Position numbers and translations under genes: made by a program
Shown here: positions 5,382 through 6,602 of the stretch, piece by piece
Layout: every line of letters begins with the position of its first letter
Position numbering within the stretch: position 1 is the stretch's first letter
Assembly (NCBI GenBank): GCA_019246455.1
Contig: JAFAQJ010000347.1
Coordinates: forward strand, 1-6,602
From: Pseudolabrys sp.
GTDB lineage: Bacteria > Pseudomonadota > Alphaproteobacteria > Rhizobiales > Xanthobacteraceae
Length of the DNA: 6,602 bases
Reading direction: 5' to 3'
Notes under the pieces: generated by a model
Told to the model about the DNA's origin: nothing
Database searches by the model: none
What the model saw: only the letters and a program-made list of their open reading frames with translations

Positions 5382-6602
5382 ATGGATGATCTGCTCCGCG
5401 AATTCGTGACCGAGACAAACGAGAGTCTCGACGTTGTCGACGTCGAGCTCGTCCGGTTTGAGCAGGATCCGAACAACGCCAAGATTCTCGACAACATTTT
5501 CCGTCTCGTGCACACGATCAAAGGTACGTGCGGATTTCTCGGGCTGCCGCGCCTCGAAAAGCTCGCGCACGCGGCCGAAACGGTGATGGGAAAATTCCGC
5601 GACGGTATGCCCGTCTCTACGGAAGCCGTCACGATCATCCTGGGAACCATTGATCGCATCAAGCTCATTCTCGGATCAATCGATCGCGAGCAACGCGAAC
5701 CGGACGGCGACGACGCCGATCTCATCAACGACCTTTCAGATATCGCCAGATCCCTTACTTCTGACGCGCCGCCGCAGGTTACGGTCGGGACTCTGACACC
5801 GCAGGTGCTTGAGCGCCCGCTGCGCCCGGGCGAGGTTTCGCTCGATGAGCTCGAGAAAGCGTTTCGAGCGACAAAAGCCGAGCCGCCAGCGAAGACCAAA
5901 GCGGACGCACTCGAAAAGAACGGTGAAGAAGACGCCGTCAAATCGGCGAGCCAGTCGATCCGTGTGACGGTCGACACGCTCGAGCATCTGATGACGATGG
6001 TTTCCGAGCTCGTGCTGACCCGTAACCAGCTGCTCGATATCGGGCGTCGCCATGATGACTCGGAATTCAAGGTGCCGCTGCAGCGTCTCTCGAACGTCAC
6101 CGCCGAGTTACAAGAAGGCGTGATGAAGACGCGCATGCAGCCGATCGGCAATGCGTGGCAAAAGCTGCCGCGGATCGTGCGTGACCTTTCGAACGAGCTT
6201 GGCAAGCAGATCGACCTCGAATTGCAAGGCGCGGAGACCGAGCTCGATCGCCAAGTGCTCGATCTCATCAAAGACCCGCTGACCCATATGGTGCGCAATT
6301 CGGCAGACCACGGACTTGAAACGCCGGCCGAACGCCGCGTGGCGGGCAAGCCGGAGCGCGGCCGCATTCGCCTGTCGGCCTATCATGAGGGTGGACAGAT
6401 CGTCATCGAGATCGCCGACGACGGCCGTGGCCTCAATACCGAACGCATCAAGGCGAAGGCCATCACGCAGGGCCTTGCATCGGAAGCGGACATCGAAAAG
6501 CTGTCCGAAGCCCAGATTCACAAATTTATCTTTGCGCCAGGCTTCTCGACCGCCGCGCAGGTCACCAGCATCTCCGGCCGTGGCGTCGGCATGGATGTCG
6601 TG
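5382..6602 (+). CDS. cheA: Chemotaxis histidine kinase CheA, N-terminal 407 residues
   Basis: The gene is open in frame to the right edge, so it is partial at the 3' end. CheA autophosphorylates from ATP under control of chemoreceptors and CheW, and passes phosphate to CheY and CheB. In order: P1/HPt domain (residues 1-105) with phospho-accepting His44 in RLVHTIKGTCGFLG; a linker of about 85 residues (106-190) with the segment ERPLRPGEVSLDELEKAFRAT and no evident P2 fold; P3 dimerisation helices (191-255; SELVLTRNQLL, then the EGVMKTRMQPI turn); P4 ATP-binding domain from about 256, with N box HMVRNSADHG (302-311), G1 box DDGRGL (346-351), F box FAPGFST (384-390) and the start of the G2 box GRGVGMDVV (399-407). 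The rest of P4 and the CheW-like P5 are beyond the edge. ATG 5382 matches the usual MDDLLREF start, although its Shine-Dalgarno is weak. A che operon probably continues to the right. Confidence 0.96.
   Translation, partial: MDDLLREFVTETNESLDVVDVELVRFEQDPNNAKILDNIFRLVHTIKGTCGFLGLPRLEKLAHAAETVMGKFRDGMPVSTEAVTIILGTIDRIKLILGSIDREQREPDGDDADLINDLSDIARSLTSDAPPQVTVGTLTPQVLERPLRPGEVSLDELEKAFRATKAEPPAKTKADALEKNGEEDAVKSASQSIRVTVDTLEHLMTMVSELVLTRNQLLDIGRRHDDSEFKVPLQRLSNVTAELQEGVMKTRMQPIGNAWQKLPRIVRDLSNELGKQIDLELQGAETELDRQVLDLIKDPLTHMVRNSADHGLETPAERRVAGKPERGRIRLSAYHEGGQIVIEIADDGRGLNTERIKAKAITQGLASEADIEKLSEAQIHKFIFAPGFSTAAQVTSISGRGVGMDVV

Noticed and set aside
5276..6367. Long minus-strand frame (363 codons) opposite cheA
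   Set aside because: It is Ser- and Arg-rich with no family resemblance, and it lies opposite a clear CheA whose motifs are in the right order. It is a G+C-bias shadow.
1..6602. CRISPR array, insertion sequence, phage or defence genes
   Set aside because: No regularly spaced repeats, transposase or integrase motifs, or terminal inverted repeats were seen on either strand.

Overview
The window looks like chromosome from a motile alphaproteobacterium, most likely of the order Hyphomicrobiales (Rhizobiales). The evidence is a ChpT-type histidine phosphotransferase, a DUF1134/EipA-family periplasmic protein, a CheA with the alphaproteobacterial N-terminus, G+C-rich codon use through most of the window, and one perfect TTAA-N7-TTAA CtrA-type box. 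Genus cannot be fixed from what is visible.

Layout. 1-167 (minus) is the 5' part of a secreted DUF1330 protein that runs off the left edge. 168-860 is gene-poor and less G+C-rich. It holds one doubtful small membrane ORF (349-552, minus) and two strong hairpin terminators (259-289 and 782-809). 861-935 (minus) is tRNA-Val(CAC) with its own sigma-70-like promoter at 971-999. 1021-2304 (minus) is a membrane-anchored, almost wholly coiled-coil protein of unknown function. 2432-3031 (minus) is a DUF1134/EipA-family envelope protein, divergent from a secreted YHS-domain protein at 3138-3602 (plus). The YHS gene converges, with three bases between stop codons, on cysQ at 3606-4442 (minus, GTG start). 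cysQ is divergent from chpT at 4578-5213 (plus). After a 168-base gap comes cheA from 5382 (plus), which runs off the right edge.

How the genes fit together. The clearest logic is on the right. ChpT is the relay protein that passes phosphate from CckA to CtrA and CpdR. A consensus CtrA box at 5250-5264 lies between chpT and cheA, the chemotaxis kinase. This suggests that the relay encoded by the first gene may control transcription of the second. The eipA and coiled-coil genes have weaker TTAA-type sites upstream with non-standard six-base spacing. The other genes are housekeeping or envelope functions with no obvious pathway link. I see no CRISPR array, insertion sequence, phage gene or new multigene defence-like system. 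Most of the window is conserved core chromosome.
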